A stretch of 19,189 nucleotides of DNA, from positions 1 to 19,189 of the forward strand of contig JAGCIZ010000120.1 of the NCBI GenBank assembly GCA_017648235.1, read 5' to 3'. Shown here one piece after another: positions 7,128 through 15,824 of this stretch. The notes below the pieces were generated by a model, which saw only the letters and a program-made list of their open reading frames with translations, made no database searches and had not been told where the DNA came from. Origin of the DNA: Paludibacteraceae bacterium. GTDB taxonomy: Bacteria > Bacteroidota > Bacteroidia > Bacteroidales > Paludibacteraceae. Every line of letters starts with the position of its first letter. Position 1 is the first letter of the stretch. The translations under genes and the position numbers were made by a program.

Positions 7128-10100
7128 TTAATCCAAGAAAATGGTATCTCCTGGTTCTTCAATTTCAACCTTACGCATCATTTGACGAACTATGACTTCA
7201 AAGTGTTTGTCATTGATTTTTACACCTTGCAAGCGATATACATCTTGAACTTCATTCACAATATACTCTTGCACTGCAGTAGGACCTTTGATAGCCAAAA
7301 TATCAGAAGGAGTAATTGCACCATCAGAAAGAGGCATTCCTGCACGGATATAATCATTTTCTTGAACCAAAAGTTGTTTTGACAATGGAACAAGATGTTT
7401 TCTTACTTCTCCTAAACGTGATGTTACTACAATTTCTCTATTTCCACGTTTGATTTTACCAAATGTTACTTCACCATCGATTTCAGAAACAATCGCAGGA
7501 TTAGAAGGATTTCTAGCCTCAAACAATTCTGTTACACGAGGAAGACCTCCAGTGATATCCCCTGCCTTACCTACTACACGTGGGATCTTAATCAATAGCT
7601 GACCTGCCTTAATTTTATCACCTTCTTCAATCATCAAGTGAGCTCCTACTGGTAAGTTGTAGGTTTTAAGAATTTCACCAGAATTATCAACTACTTGCAA
7701 TGAAGGTAATTTATTTTTGTCCTTCGACTCAATAATAATTTTTTCACGCAAACCAGTTGCTTCATCAGATTCTACCTTATAAGTTACATTTTCAATGATA
7801 TTCTCAAACTGGATTTTACCTTCCAATTCAGAGATAATAACAGCATTAAATGGATCCCATTCACAAATTTTTGTTCCTTTTTCAATCTTAGTTCCGTTTT
7901 GAACAAACAATTTAGAACCATAAGGAATATTTTGTGAAGATAGTACAATTTTGGTATTAGGCTCAATAATCTTCATTTCGCCCAAACGTCCAATTACTAT
8001 TTGATATTTTTCACCATTTTCTTCTACATCAACAGTTCTCAACTCATCAATTTCAAGTAAACCATCGTAACGAGCAGAGATGCTATTTTCTGTTGCAACG
8101 TTTGATGCAATACCCCCAGCGTGGAAAGTACGCAATGTCAACTGAGTACCAGGTTCTCCAATAGATTGAGCTGCAATAACACCAACTGCTTCCCCTTTGT
8201 GAACCATTCGTCCTGTAGCCAAATTACGACCATAACATTTCGCACAAACTCCTTGTTTTGATTCGCAAGTCAACACCGAACGGATTTCAACCTGTTCAAT
8301 TGGAGATTCTTGAATTATCTTCGCAGCTTTTTCATCAATTTCTTCTCCTGACTTAACGATTAACTCACCTGTCAATGGATGAATTACGTCATGAACAGAA
8401 ACACGTCCTAAAATACGTTCTTCAAGAGAAGCAACAACTTCTTCATTATTTTTCAACTCTGTAGCAACGAGACCACGTAATGTTCCACAGTCCTCTTCAT
8501 TGATGATAACATCATGAGAAACGTCAACCAAACGACGAGTCAAATATCCTGCATCGGCAGTCTTCAAAGCTGTATCGGCCAAACCTTTACGAGCTCCGTG
8601 AGTTGAAATAAAGTATTCCAATACAGACAAACCTTCCTTAAAGTTGGCAAGAATAGGATTTTCAATAATCTGACCACCTTCTGCTCCAGCTTTTTGAGGT
8701 TTTGCCATCAAACCACGCATACCAGAAAGCTGACTAATCTGATCTTTAGAACCACGGGCTCCAGAATCCAACATCATATATACAGAGTTGAATCCTTGAT
8801 TATCAGAAGACAATTGCTTCATCAACTGAGAAGACAAATCTTTATTTACACGAGTCCAAATATCTACAATCTGGTTATAACGTTCATTAAACGTAATGAA
8901 TCCCATATTGTAGTTATTCAAAACCTCTTCCACTTCACTATAACCTTTTTGAACCAAATCTGCTTTTTCTGCAGGAATGATTACATCTCCCAAGTTGAAA
9001 GAAAGACCTCCTTGGAAAGCCATCTTATAACCCAAATTCTTGATATTATCAAGGAATTCTGCAGTTTTTGCAACTCCACAATTCTCAATAACTCGCGTAA
9101 TAATTGAACGAAGAGATTTTTTTGACAATAATTCATTTATAAAACCTACATTTTCAGGTACAAATTCGTTCACAAATACACGACCTGGAGTAGTTTCTAT
9201 AATTTTATTAACAACTTGATTATTTTCATCCAAATCATTGATACGTACTGAAATTTTTGCATGAATATCAAGTTTTCCTTCGTTGTAAGCAATTCTAACT
9301 TCTTCTGGAGAATAGAACTTAAGACCTTCGCCCTTAACACCACTTCTTTCTTTAGTGATATAGTACAAACCAAGTACCATATCTTGAGAAGGAATAGTAA
9401 TTGGAGCACCATTCGCGGGATTCAAGATATTATGAGAAGCCAACATCAACAATTGTGCCTCCAAAATAGCTTCGTTTCCTAATGGCAAGTGAACTGCCAT
9501 CTGGTCACCATCAAAGTCAGCATTGAACGCTGTACAAGCTAATGGGTGAAGTTGAATTGCCTTACCTTCTATCAATTTAGGCTGGAAGGCTTGAATACCC
9601 AAACGGTGCAAAGTCGGAGCACGGTTCAAAAGAACGGGATGACCTTGCATTACATATTCAAGAATATCCCAAACAACTTCGTCTTTTCTATCAACTATTT
9701 TTTTCGCAGATTTCACAGTTTTTACAATACCACGCTCAATTAATTTTCTAATAATAAATGGTTTGTAAAGTTCAACTGCCATACCTTTTGGAAGTCCACA
9801 CTCATGCATTTTGAGTTCTGGTCCTACAACAATTACCGAACGAGCAGAATAGTCAACACGTTTACCAAGCAAGTTCTGACGGAAACGGCCTTGCTTTCCT
9901 TTCAACGAATCAGAAAGAGATTTCAAGGCTCTGTTTGAATCTGTTTTTGTAGCACTTGCCTTACGAGAGTTATCAAACAACGAATCAACTGCTTCTTGAA
10001 GCATACGTTTTTCGTTACGCAAAATAACTTCAGGAGCTTTAATCTCAAGCAAACGTTTCAAACGATTGTTACGGATAATAACACGACGATATAAATCGTT

Positions 10101-10934
10101 TAAATCAGATGTTGCAAAACGACCTCCATCAAGTGGAACCAAAGGACGCAATTCAGGTGGAATGACAGGAATAACCTTCATAATCATCCATTCTGGACGA
10201 TTACGATGACGAGCTCCTCTGAATGCTTCAATTACCTGCAAGCGTTTCAAAGCATCACTCTTACGTTGTTGTGAAGTTGATGTATTCGCCTCATTTCTTA
10301 ATTGATAAGAAAGTGAATCCAAATCCAAACGAACAAGCAAATCATGAATAGCCTCAGCTCCCATTTTTGCAATAAATTTATTTGGATCAGAATCATCAAG
10401 AAATTGATTTTCTCTTGGCAAAGTATCAATCAAATTCAAATATTCTTCTTCAGTCATCGTTTCGCCAACAGCAATACCTTCTTGACCTTCCAAAATACCT
10501 GGTTGAATAATTACATATTTTTCGTAATAAATAATACTATCCAACTTTTTACTTGGCATTCCTAGTAAATATCCCATTTTGTTTGGCAAAGATCGGAAAT
10601 ACCAAATATGAGCAATCGGAACAACCAACTGAATATGACCTGCACGTTCGCGACGCACTTTTTTCTCTGTAACCTCAACGCCGCAACGGTCGCAGACAAT
10701 ACCTTTATAACGAATTCTCTTGTACTTTCCACAATGACATTCGTAATCTTTCGTTGGTCCAAAGATTCGTTCGCAGAACAATCCATCACGTTCAGGTTTG
10801 TATGTACGATAATTAATTGTTTCTGGTTTTAAAACTTCGCCATAAGAAGATTCCAAAATTTCTTCCGCAGAAGCCAATCCAATGGATATTTTTGAGAATT
10901 TATTTTTTATTTTACTTTCTTTCTTAAACGCCAT
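7128..10934 (-). CDS. rpoC: RNA polymerase beta' subunit, main part, ending at a premature in-frame TAA
   Basis: 1268 residues of the largest catalytic RNA polymerase subunit. Visible: N-terminal zinc ribbon (Cys66, 68, 81, 84), the magnesium-binding catalytic loop NADFDGD (471-477), bridge helix around GARKGLADTALKTADAG (780-796), second zinc site (Cys816, 890, 897, 900) and trigger loop region QSIGEPGTQLTLRTFHAGG (923-941). It ends after EEPGDTIFLD at TAA (7128-7130). Related RpoC proteins continue here with ~150 more residues, and those are present in the same frame downstream (6672-7127). The joined frame is 1420 positions, near the ~1425 usual for Bacteroidales. The gene starts 28 nt after rpoB. 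As it stands, this polypeptide lacks switch 1 and the omega-contacting C-terminus, so it should only work together with the C-terminal fragment. Confidence 0.95.
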   Translation of the reverse strand: MAFKKESKIKNKFSKISIGLASAEEILESSYGEVLKPETINYRTYKPERDGLFCERIFGPTKDYECHCGKYKRIRYKGIVCDRCGVEVTEKKVRRERAGHIQLVVPIAHIWYFRSLPNKMGYLLGMPSKKLDSIIYYEKYVIIQPGILEGQEGIAVGETMTEEEYLNLIDTLPRENQFLDDSDPNKFIAKMGAEAIHDLLVRLDLDSLSYQLRNEANTSTSQQRKSDALKRLQVIEAFRGARHRNRPEWMIMKVIPVIPPELRPLVPLDGGRFATSDLNDLYRRVIIRNNRLKRLLEIKAPEVILRNEKRMLQEAVDSLFDNSRKASATKTDSNRALKSLSDSLKGKQGRFRQNLLGKRVDYSARSVIVVGPELKMHECGLPKGMAVELYKPFIIRKLIERGIVKTVKSAKKIVDRKDEVVWDILEYVMQGHPVLLNRAPTLHRLGIQAFQPKLIEGKAIQLHPLACTAFNADFDGDQMAVHLPLGNEAILEAQLLMLASHNILNPANGAPITIPSQDMVLGLYYITKERSGVKGEGLKFYSPEEVRIAYNEGKLDIHAKISVRINDLDENNQVVNKIIETTPGRVFVNEFVPENVGFINELLSKKSLRSIITRVIENCGVAKTAEFLDNIKNLGYKMAFQGGLSFNLGDVIIPAEKADLVQKGYSEVEEVLNNYNMGFITFNERYNQIVDIWTRVNKDLSSQLMKQLSSDNQGFNSVYMMLDSGARGSKDQISQLSGMRGLMAKPQKAGAEGGQIIENPILANFKEGLSVLEYFISTHGARKGLADTALKTADAGYLTRRLVDVSHDVIINEEDCGTLRGLVATELKNNEEVVASLEERILGRVSVHDVIHPLTGELIVKSGEEIDEKAAKIIQESPIEQVEIRSVLTCESKQGVCAKCYGRNLATGRMVHKGEAVGVIAAQSIGEPGTQLTLRTFHAGGIASNVATENSISARYDGLLEIDELRTVDVEENGEKYQIVIGRLGEMKIIEPNTKIVLSSQNIPYGSKLFVQNGTKIEKGTKICEWDPFNAVIISELEGKIQFENIIENVTYKVESDEATGLREKIIIESKDKNKLPSLQVVDNSGEILKTYNLPVGAHLMIEEGDKIKAGQLLIKIPRVVGKAGDITGGLPRVTELFEARNPSNPAIVSEIDGEVTFGKIKRGNREIVVTSRLGEVRKHLVPLSKQLLVQENDYIRAGMPLSDGAITPSDILAIKGPTAVQEYIVNEVQDVYRLQGVKINDKHFEVIVRQMMRKVEIEEPGDTIFLD

Positions 10935-10962
10935 AATCTCTTAAAACTTTAAAAGGTTGATA

Positions 10963-13900
10963 TCAATCAAATTTGAGGCTTAATCCCAATCCAGCCAACT
11001 CATGTAATAACACATTGAGCGACTCTGGAATATTTGGAGTTGGCATAGGATCTCCTTTTACAATCGCTTCGTATGCTTTTGCACGACCCATTACATCGTC
11101 TGATTTCACTGTTAGAATTTCTTGCAACACGTGAGATGCACCGAAAGCTTCCAAAGCCCAAACCTCCATTTCTCCAAAACGTTGACCTCCGAATTGTGCT
11201 TTACCACCAAGAGGTTGTTGCGTAATTAATGAGTAAGGTCCTATCGAACGAGCATGCATTTTATCATCAACCATATGACCTAATTTCAGCATATAAATTA
11301 CACCTACTGTTGCGGGTTGGTCAAAACGTTCACCCGTTCCACCATCATACAAATATGTCTTTCCGTAATTTGGAACATTTGCTTTTTCTGTCCATTTATT
11401 CAAATCATCAATTGAAGCTCCGTCAAAGATTGGAGTAGCAAATTTCACACCTAATTCTTTTCCTGCCCAACCAAGAACTGTTTCAAAAATCTGTCCCAAG
11501 TTCATACGAGAAGGCACACCAAGTGGATTCAAACAAATATCAACTGGAGTTCCGTCGGCTAAGAAAGGCATATCTTCTTGACGAACAATACGAGAAACAA
11601 TACCTTTATTTCCGTGCCGTCCCGCCATCTTGTCACCCACACGAATTTTACGTTTCTTCGCAATATATCCTTTTGCCAATTGAACAATTCCTGAAGGAAG
11701 TTCATCTCCAATTGTCAAATTATATTTTTTACGTTTTAAGCGAGCATCTGCTTCTTTATACTTTTTGATATAGTTCAAAATAGCAGTTCTTACCAATTCA
11801 TTTTTGCTTTCGTCTGTAGTCCATTTTGTCAATTGAACATTCAAAAAGTCAATTTCGTTCAATAACTTCTGAGTAAATTTAGTTCCTTTTGGAATAACTA
11901 CAGAGCCCAAAAAGTCTTTTATTCCTTGCGCAGAACGACCATTGATCAAAGTATTCAACTTTTCAACTAAAAGCAATTTCAACTTTGCTACCTCTTTTTC
12001 AAACTCAGCATCCAAAGCAGCACTTAAAGCTTTATTGTTTTGCTTATCTTTTCGGTCTTTAATAACTTTTGAATACAAAGAAGTATCAATTACTACACCT
12101 GAAAGAGAAGGAGAAGCCTTCAAAGATGCATCTTTAACATCACCTGCTTTATCGCCAAAGATTGCACGCAATAATTTTTCTTCTGGAGAAGGATCAGATT
12201 CTCCTTTAGGAGTAATTTTTCCAACCATAATAGAACCAGGTTCTACATAAGCACCGACACGAATAATTCCGTTTTCATCCAAATCCTTTGTAGCTTCTTC
12301 GCTTACATTTGGAATATCTGAAGTCAATTCTTCTAATCCACGCTTAGTTTCACGAACCTCTAGAGAATATTCACTCACATGAACCGAGGTAAATATATCT
12401 TCACGCACAATACGTTCGTTCAACACAATCGCGTCCTCATAGTTGTAACCTTTCCAAGGAAGGAAAGCTACTGTCAGATTTCGTCCTAAAGCCAACTCTC
12501 CGTTTTGAGTAGCATATCCTTCAGTAAGAATCTGCCCTGCAACAACTTTATCTCCTTTTTTAACGATTGGACGAAGGTCAATAGTAGTATCTTGATTTGT
12601 ACGTTGGAATTTTGGTAACAAATATTCTTTAACATCATCGTCAAAACTTACAAATTTTTCTTCCTCAGTTAAATCATATTCCACTTTTATACGTTCTGCA
12701 TCAACATATACCACAGTACCATTTCTTTCTGCAACAATTTGTGTTCTAGAATCTTGAACAGTACGTGCTTCAATTCCTGTTCCTACAATAGGAGCTTCTG
12801 GACGAAGAATAGGAACTGCTTGGCGCATCATGTTAGAACCCATCAACGCACGGTTAGCATCATCGTGTTCCAAAAAAGGAATAGAAGCTGCCGCAATAGA
12901 TGCAATTTGTTGAGGAGACACGTCCATCAACTCAACATCTCCTGGAGCAACGACAGGATAATCTGCATCCTGACGAGATTTTACTCTTGAAAGAATAAAA
13001 CCACCTTCTTCATTCAAAGGTGCATTTCCCTGTGCAATGATTTTTCCAGTTTCCTCTTCTGCTGTCAAATAAGAAATGCCTTCAGCCGACAAATCAACAG
13101 AACCATTTGCAACTTTACGATATGGAGTTTCAATAAATCCAAGTTGATTGATTTTTGCATAAATACACAACGAAGAAATCAAACCAATATTTGGACCTTC
13201 TGGAGTTTCAATTGGACATAAACGACCATAGTGAGTATAATGAACGTCACGAACCTCAAATCCCGCACGATCACGAGAAAGACCTCCAGGACCAAGAGCA
13301 GAAAGACGACGTTTATGAGTAATCTCAGCCAATGGATTGGTTTGATCCATAAACTGCGACAAGGCATTCGTTCCAAAGAACGAGTTAATTACAGATGATA
13401 TTGTATTTGCATTAATCAAGTCAATAGGAGTAAAGACTTCATTATCGCGCACGTTCATTCGTTCGCGAATTGTACGCGCCATACGAAGCAATCCTATTCC
13501 AAATTGGTTATACAATTGTTCCCCTCCTGTGCGTACACGACGATTACTCAAGTGGTCAATATCATCAACTTCCGCTTTAGAATTAATTAACTCTATCAAA
13601 TATTTAATGATTTCAACAATATCTTCTTTTGTCAAAACACTGACATCGATATCAGTTGATAATCCTAATTTTCTATTTATACGGAAACGACCAACCTCTC
13701 CCAAATCATAACGTTTTTCAGAGAAGAACAAACCATTAATCATTTCTCTTGCTTGCACATCATCAGCAGGATCAGCGTTACGCAATTGACGATAGATATA
13801 TGAAATAGCTTCTTTTTCTGAGTTAGTTGTATCCTTTTGAAGCGTATTGTAAATAATTGCGTAATCATTCAAGTTCAAATCTTCTTTATGAAGAAGTATT

Positions 13901-14775
13901 GTACTAGCTCCCGATTCCAAAATAAGTTCAATATGAGAATCTTCAATGATAGTTTCGCGTTCAACAAGAATTTCATTTCGCTCCAATGAAGTTACTTCAC
14001 CTGTGTCTTCATCAACCAAGTCTTCAATCCAAGGTTTCAAAACACGAGCTGCTAACTTACGACCAACCACTTTTTTAAGGTTAGTTTTATTAACTTTTAT
14101 CTCTTCTGCCAAACCGAAAATTTCCAAAATATCTCGGTCACTCTCGTAGCCAATAGCACGAAGAAGTGTTGTAACAGGTAATTTTTTCTTACGATCGATA
14201 TATGCATACATCACATTATTGATGTCGGTTGCAAATTCAATCCAGGAACCCTTAAAAGGAATAATACGTGCCGAGTATAGTTTTGTTCCGTTTGCATGTA
14301 AACTTTGTCCAAAAAATACACCTGGAGAACGATGCAACTGAGAAACGATAACACGCTCTGCACCATTAATAACAAAGGTTCCTTTTTCGGTCATATAGGG
14401 AATCTGTCCCAAGAAAACGTCTTGTATTTGTGTTTCAAAATCCTCATGCTCAGGATCTTTACAATACAATTTTAATTTCGCTTTCAACGGAACACTATAC
14501 GTCAATCCTTGTTTTATACATTCATCAATTGTATAACGAGGAGGATCTATATAGTAGTCTAAAAATTCTAAACAAAAATTATTTCGAGTGTCTTCAATAG
14601 GAAAGTTTTCTGAAAACACCTTGTACAATCCCTCATTTTTTCTTTTTTCTGGGGATGTATCTAATTGGAAGAAATCTTTAAATGATTTCAATTGTACTTC
14701 CAAAAAATCTGGATAATCTAAAGGATTTTTGATGGAAGAAAAGTTAATTCTTTGATTTTCAGTTTGTAAAGCCAT
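10963..14775 (-). CDS. rpoB: DNA-directed RNA polymerase subunit beta
   Basis: 1270 residues, full length for Bacteroidales RpoB, with no interruption. It forms one side of the RNA polymerase active-site cleft with beta'. The rifampicin-binding segment is at ~467-497 (FGTNALSQFMDQTNPL, HKRRLSALGPGG); the residues equivalent to E. coli Asp516, His526, Arg529 and Ser531 are the wild-type ones (Asp477, His487, Arg490, Ser492), so no classic rifampicin-resistance substitution is seen. Other conserved blocks: FVINGAERV (134-142), RLCPIETPEGPNIGL (518-532), and near the end the RVGDKMAGRHGNKG active-site segment and GGKAQFGGQRFGEMEVWALEA. It ends in TGA, unlike most neighbours. A ~105-nt gap with two hairpins separates it from rplL; rpoC follows after 28 nt. 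Confidence 0.98.
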   Translation of the reverse strand: MALQTENQRINFSSIKNPLDYPDFLEVQLKSFKDFFQLDTSPEKRKNEGLYKVFSENFPIEDTRNNFCLEFLDYYIDPPRYTIDECIKQGLTYSVPLKAKLKLYCKDPEHEDFETQIQDVFLGQIPYMTEKGTFVINGAERVIVSQLHRSPGVFFGQSLHANGTKLYSARIIPFKGSWIEFATDINNVMYAYIDRKKKLPVTTLLRAIGYESDRDILEIFGLAEEIKVNKTNLKKVVGRKLAARVLKPWIEDLVDEDTGEVTSLERNEILVERETIIEDSHIELILESGASTILLHKEDLNLNDYAIIYNTLQKDTTNSEKEAISYIYRQLRNADPADDVQAREMINGLFFSEKRYDLGEVGRFRINRKLGLSTDIDVSVLTKEDIVEIIKYLIELINSKAEVDDIDHLSNRRVRTGGEQLYNQFGIGLLRMARTIRERMNVRDNEVFTPIDLINANTISSVINSFFGTNALSQFMDQTNPLAEITHKRRLSALGPGGLSRDRAGFEVRDVHYTHYGRLCPIETPEGPNIGLISSLCIYAKINQLGFIETPYRKVANGSVDLSAEGISYLTAEEETGKIIAQGNAPLNEEGGFILSRVKSRQDADYPVVAPGDVELMDVSPQQIASIAAASIPFLEHDDANRALMGSNMMRQAVPILRPEAPIVGTGIEARTVQDSRTQIVAERNGTVVYVDAERIKVEYDLTEEEKFVSFDDDVKEYLLPKFQRTNQDTTIDLRPIVKKGDKVVAGQILTEGYATQNGELALGRNLTVAFLPWKGYNYEDAIVLNERIVREDIFTSVHVSEYSLEVRETKRGLEELTSDIPNVSEEATKDLDENGIIRVGAYVEPGSIMVGKITPKGESDPSPEEKLLRAIFGDKAGDVKDASLKASPSLSGVVIDTSLYSKVIKDRKDKQNNKALSAALDAEFEKEVAKLKLLLVEKLNTLINGRSAQGIKDFLGSVVIPKGTKFTQKLLNEIDFLNVQLTKWTTDESKNELVRTAILNYIKKYKEADARLKRKKYNLTIGDELPSGIVQLAKGYIAKKRKIRVGDKMAGRHGNKGIVSRIVRQEDMPFLADGTPVDICLNPLGVPSRMNLGQIFETVLGWAGKELGVKFATPIFDGASIDDLNKWTEKANVPNYGKTYLYDGGTGERFDQPATVGVIYMLKLGHMVDDKMHARSIGPYSLITQQPLGGKAQFGGQRFGEMEVWALEAFGASHVLQEILTVKSDDVMGRAKAYEAIVKGDPMPTPNIPESLNVLLHELAGLGLSLKFD

Positions 14776-14814
14776 CGTTTCGCTTTTAAATTTTTGAACT
14801 TATTTTTTTAACAT

Positions 14815-14853
14815 AAAAAGGTTTAGAGTCCCGTCGCAACGGGATTCCAAACC
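14815..14853 (-). terminator. Strong hairpin with U-run between rplL and rpoB (probable attenuator)
   Basis: The minus strand can fold two 15-nt arms (14839-14853 and 14820-14834) into a stem with one G-U and one mismatch around a UGCG loop (UNCG type), followed directly by five U (complement of 14815-14819). This has the form of an intrinsic terminator, but rpoB starts only ~39 nt further on and has no other obvious promoter, so it most likely lets part of the transcription through. E. coli also has a partial terminator in the rplL-rpoB gap that lowers rpo relative to ribosomal-protein expression. Confidence 0.7.
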
Positions 14854-14858
14854 AAAAG

Positions 14859-14873
14859 TCCTGAAAATCAGGA
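14859..14873 (-). other. Small hairpin just after rplL
   Basis: A perfect 6-bp inverted repeat (TCCTGA / TCAGGA, 14859-14864 with 14868-14873) with a 3-nt loop, starting 7 nt after the rplL stop. On the minus strand it is followed by CUUUUGGUUU, a poor U-run. It lies directly before the larger hairpin at 14820-14853 and could protect the rplL 3' end, mark an RNA processing site, or form part of the attenuator. Confidence 0.5.
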
Positions 14874-14880
14874 AACTGAT

Positions 14881-15255
14881 TTACTTAAGTTCAATCTCAG
14901 CTCCAGCTTCAGTAAGTTGTTTTTGAAGAGATTCTGCTTCGTCTTTTGTAACACCTTCTTTGATTGCAGAAGGAGCTGCATCAACGATATCTTTAGCTTC
15001 TTTCAAGCCAAGACCTGTCAATTCTTTAACCAACTTAACGATTGCAAGTTTATTTGCACCAGCTGATTTCAAGATAACATCGAAAGATGTTTTTTCTTCA
15101 ACTGCTGCTGCACCACCTGCAGCAGGAGCAGCTACTGCTACAGCTGCAGCTGCTGGTTCAATACCATATTCGTTTTTCAAAATTTCAGCTAACTCGTTTA
15201 CTTCTTTAACTGTCAAGTTAACTAATTGTTCTGCAAAAGCTTTTAAATCTGCCAT
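14881..15255 (-). CDS. rplL: 50S ribosomal protein L7/L12
   Basis: A 124-residue stalk protein. It has the N-terminal dimerisation helices (residues ~1-33), an Ala/Val/Gly-rich flexible hinge (~34-52), and the globular C-terminal domain with the conserved KLAIVKLVKELTGLGLKEAK (68-87) surface that binds EF-Tu and EF-G. Multiple copies bind L10 to form the ribosomal stalk. It lies 42 nt after rplJ, as in nearly all bacteria. Two hairpins follow its stop codon and precede rpoB. Confidence 0.98.
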   Translation of the reverse strand: MADLKAFAEQLVNLTVKEVNELAEILKNEYGIEPAAAAVAVAAPAAGGAAAVEEKTSFDVILKSAGANKLAIVKLVKELTGLGLKEAKDIVDAAPSAIKEGVTKDEAESLQKQLTEAGAEIELK

Positions 15256-15297
15256 TTTATTTAAATTTTTAATTGTTATTTTTATTAATTACTAAAA

Positions 15298-15810
15298 CTA
15301 TCTTTCAGCAAGTGTAGTTAATACACCATGCAATGTATTTCCTCCAGATTGGAGTGCGGACAATACGTTCTTAGCAGGAGATTGCAACAATGCAATAACA
15401 TCTGCGATAAGTTCGTTTTTACTCTTAATAGATACAAGTGTTTCTAATTGATCAGCACCGTAGAAACTTTCTTCAACATATGCAGCCTTCAAAATTGGTT
15501 TTGCATTTTTGGTGCCAAATTCTTTGATAAGTTTGGCAGGAGCATTACCTGTATTAGAAAGCATTAAAGCAGTGTTGTTTTTCAAGCTGTCGTAAAGAGG
15601 TGCAAAGTCAGTATCAAGGCCTTCTAATGCTTTACGTAGCAATGTATTTTTTACTACAAGCAATTTAATATCTTCTTTATTGCAGGCACGACGCAACGCG
15701 CTTGTTTGCTCCGCATTCAAGCCTTCAGTGTCTGTCAAATAGAAGTGTGCGTAAGCACCAAGAACCTCTTGTAACTGTGCGATAAGTGCGCTTTTTTCTT
15801 CTTTTTTCAT
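15298..15810 (-). CDS. rplJ: 50S ribosomal protein L10
   Basis: A 170-residue stalk base protein. The N-terminal domain binds 23S rRNA with L11 (conserved RRACNKEDIKLLVVKNTLLRKAL, around residues 40-62), and the C-terminal helix (~135-170) is the L7/L12 docking site. It starts only 14 nt after rplA, which leaves no room for the long structured L10 leader used for autoregulation in E. coli and Bacillus. If L10 represses here, the site must lie within rplA. Confidence 0.96.
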   Translation of the reverse strand: MKKEEKSALIAQLQEVLGAYAHFYLTDTEGLNAEQTSALRRACNKEDIKLLVVKNTLLRKALEGLDTDFAPLYDSLKNNTALMLSNTGNAPAKLIKEFGTKNAKPILKAAYVEESFYGADQLETLVSIKSKNELIADVIALLQSPAKNVLSALQSGGNTLHGVLTTLAER

Positions 15811-15824
15811 ACTCTCGTCCGTTT

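Noticed and set aside
7128..7130. Genome-wide reassignment of TAA to glutamine
   Set aside because: TAA ends nearly all other genes here (tuf, secE, nusG, the ribosomal proteins, ttcA and others) at the expected protein length, and rpoB ends in TGA. The code is standard, so only a local event can explain the rpoC stop.
7104..7130. Frameshift as the cause of the split rpoC
   Set aside because: The spacing from the stop codon to the downstream Met is 24 nt and both parts are in the same frame. The number of residues in the junction also fits the family without a gap.
467..13876. CRISPR array, insertion sequence or phage-like module
   Set aside because: I looked for spaced direct repeats, transposase motifs and terminal inverted repeats along the window and found none. 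The gene content is core plus envelope genes.
14960..15295. 111-codon open frame antisense to rplL
   Set aside because: It is a shadow of the alanine-rich rplL codons, with no independent evidence of coding.
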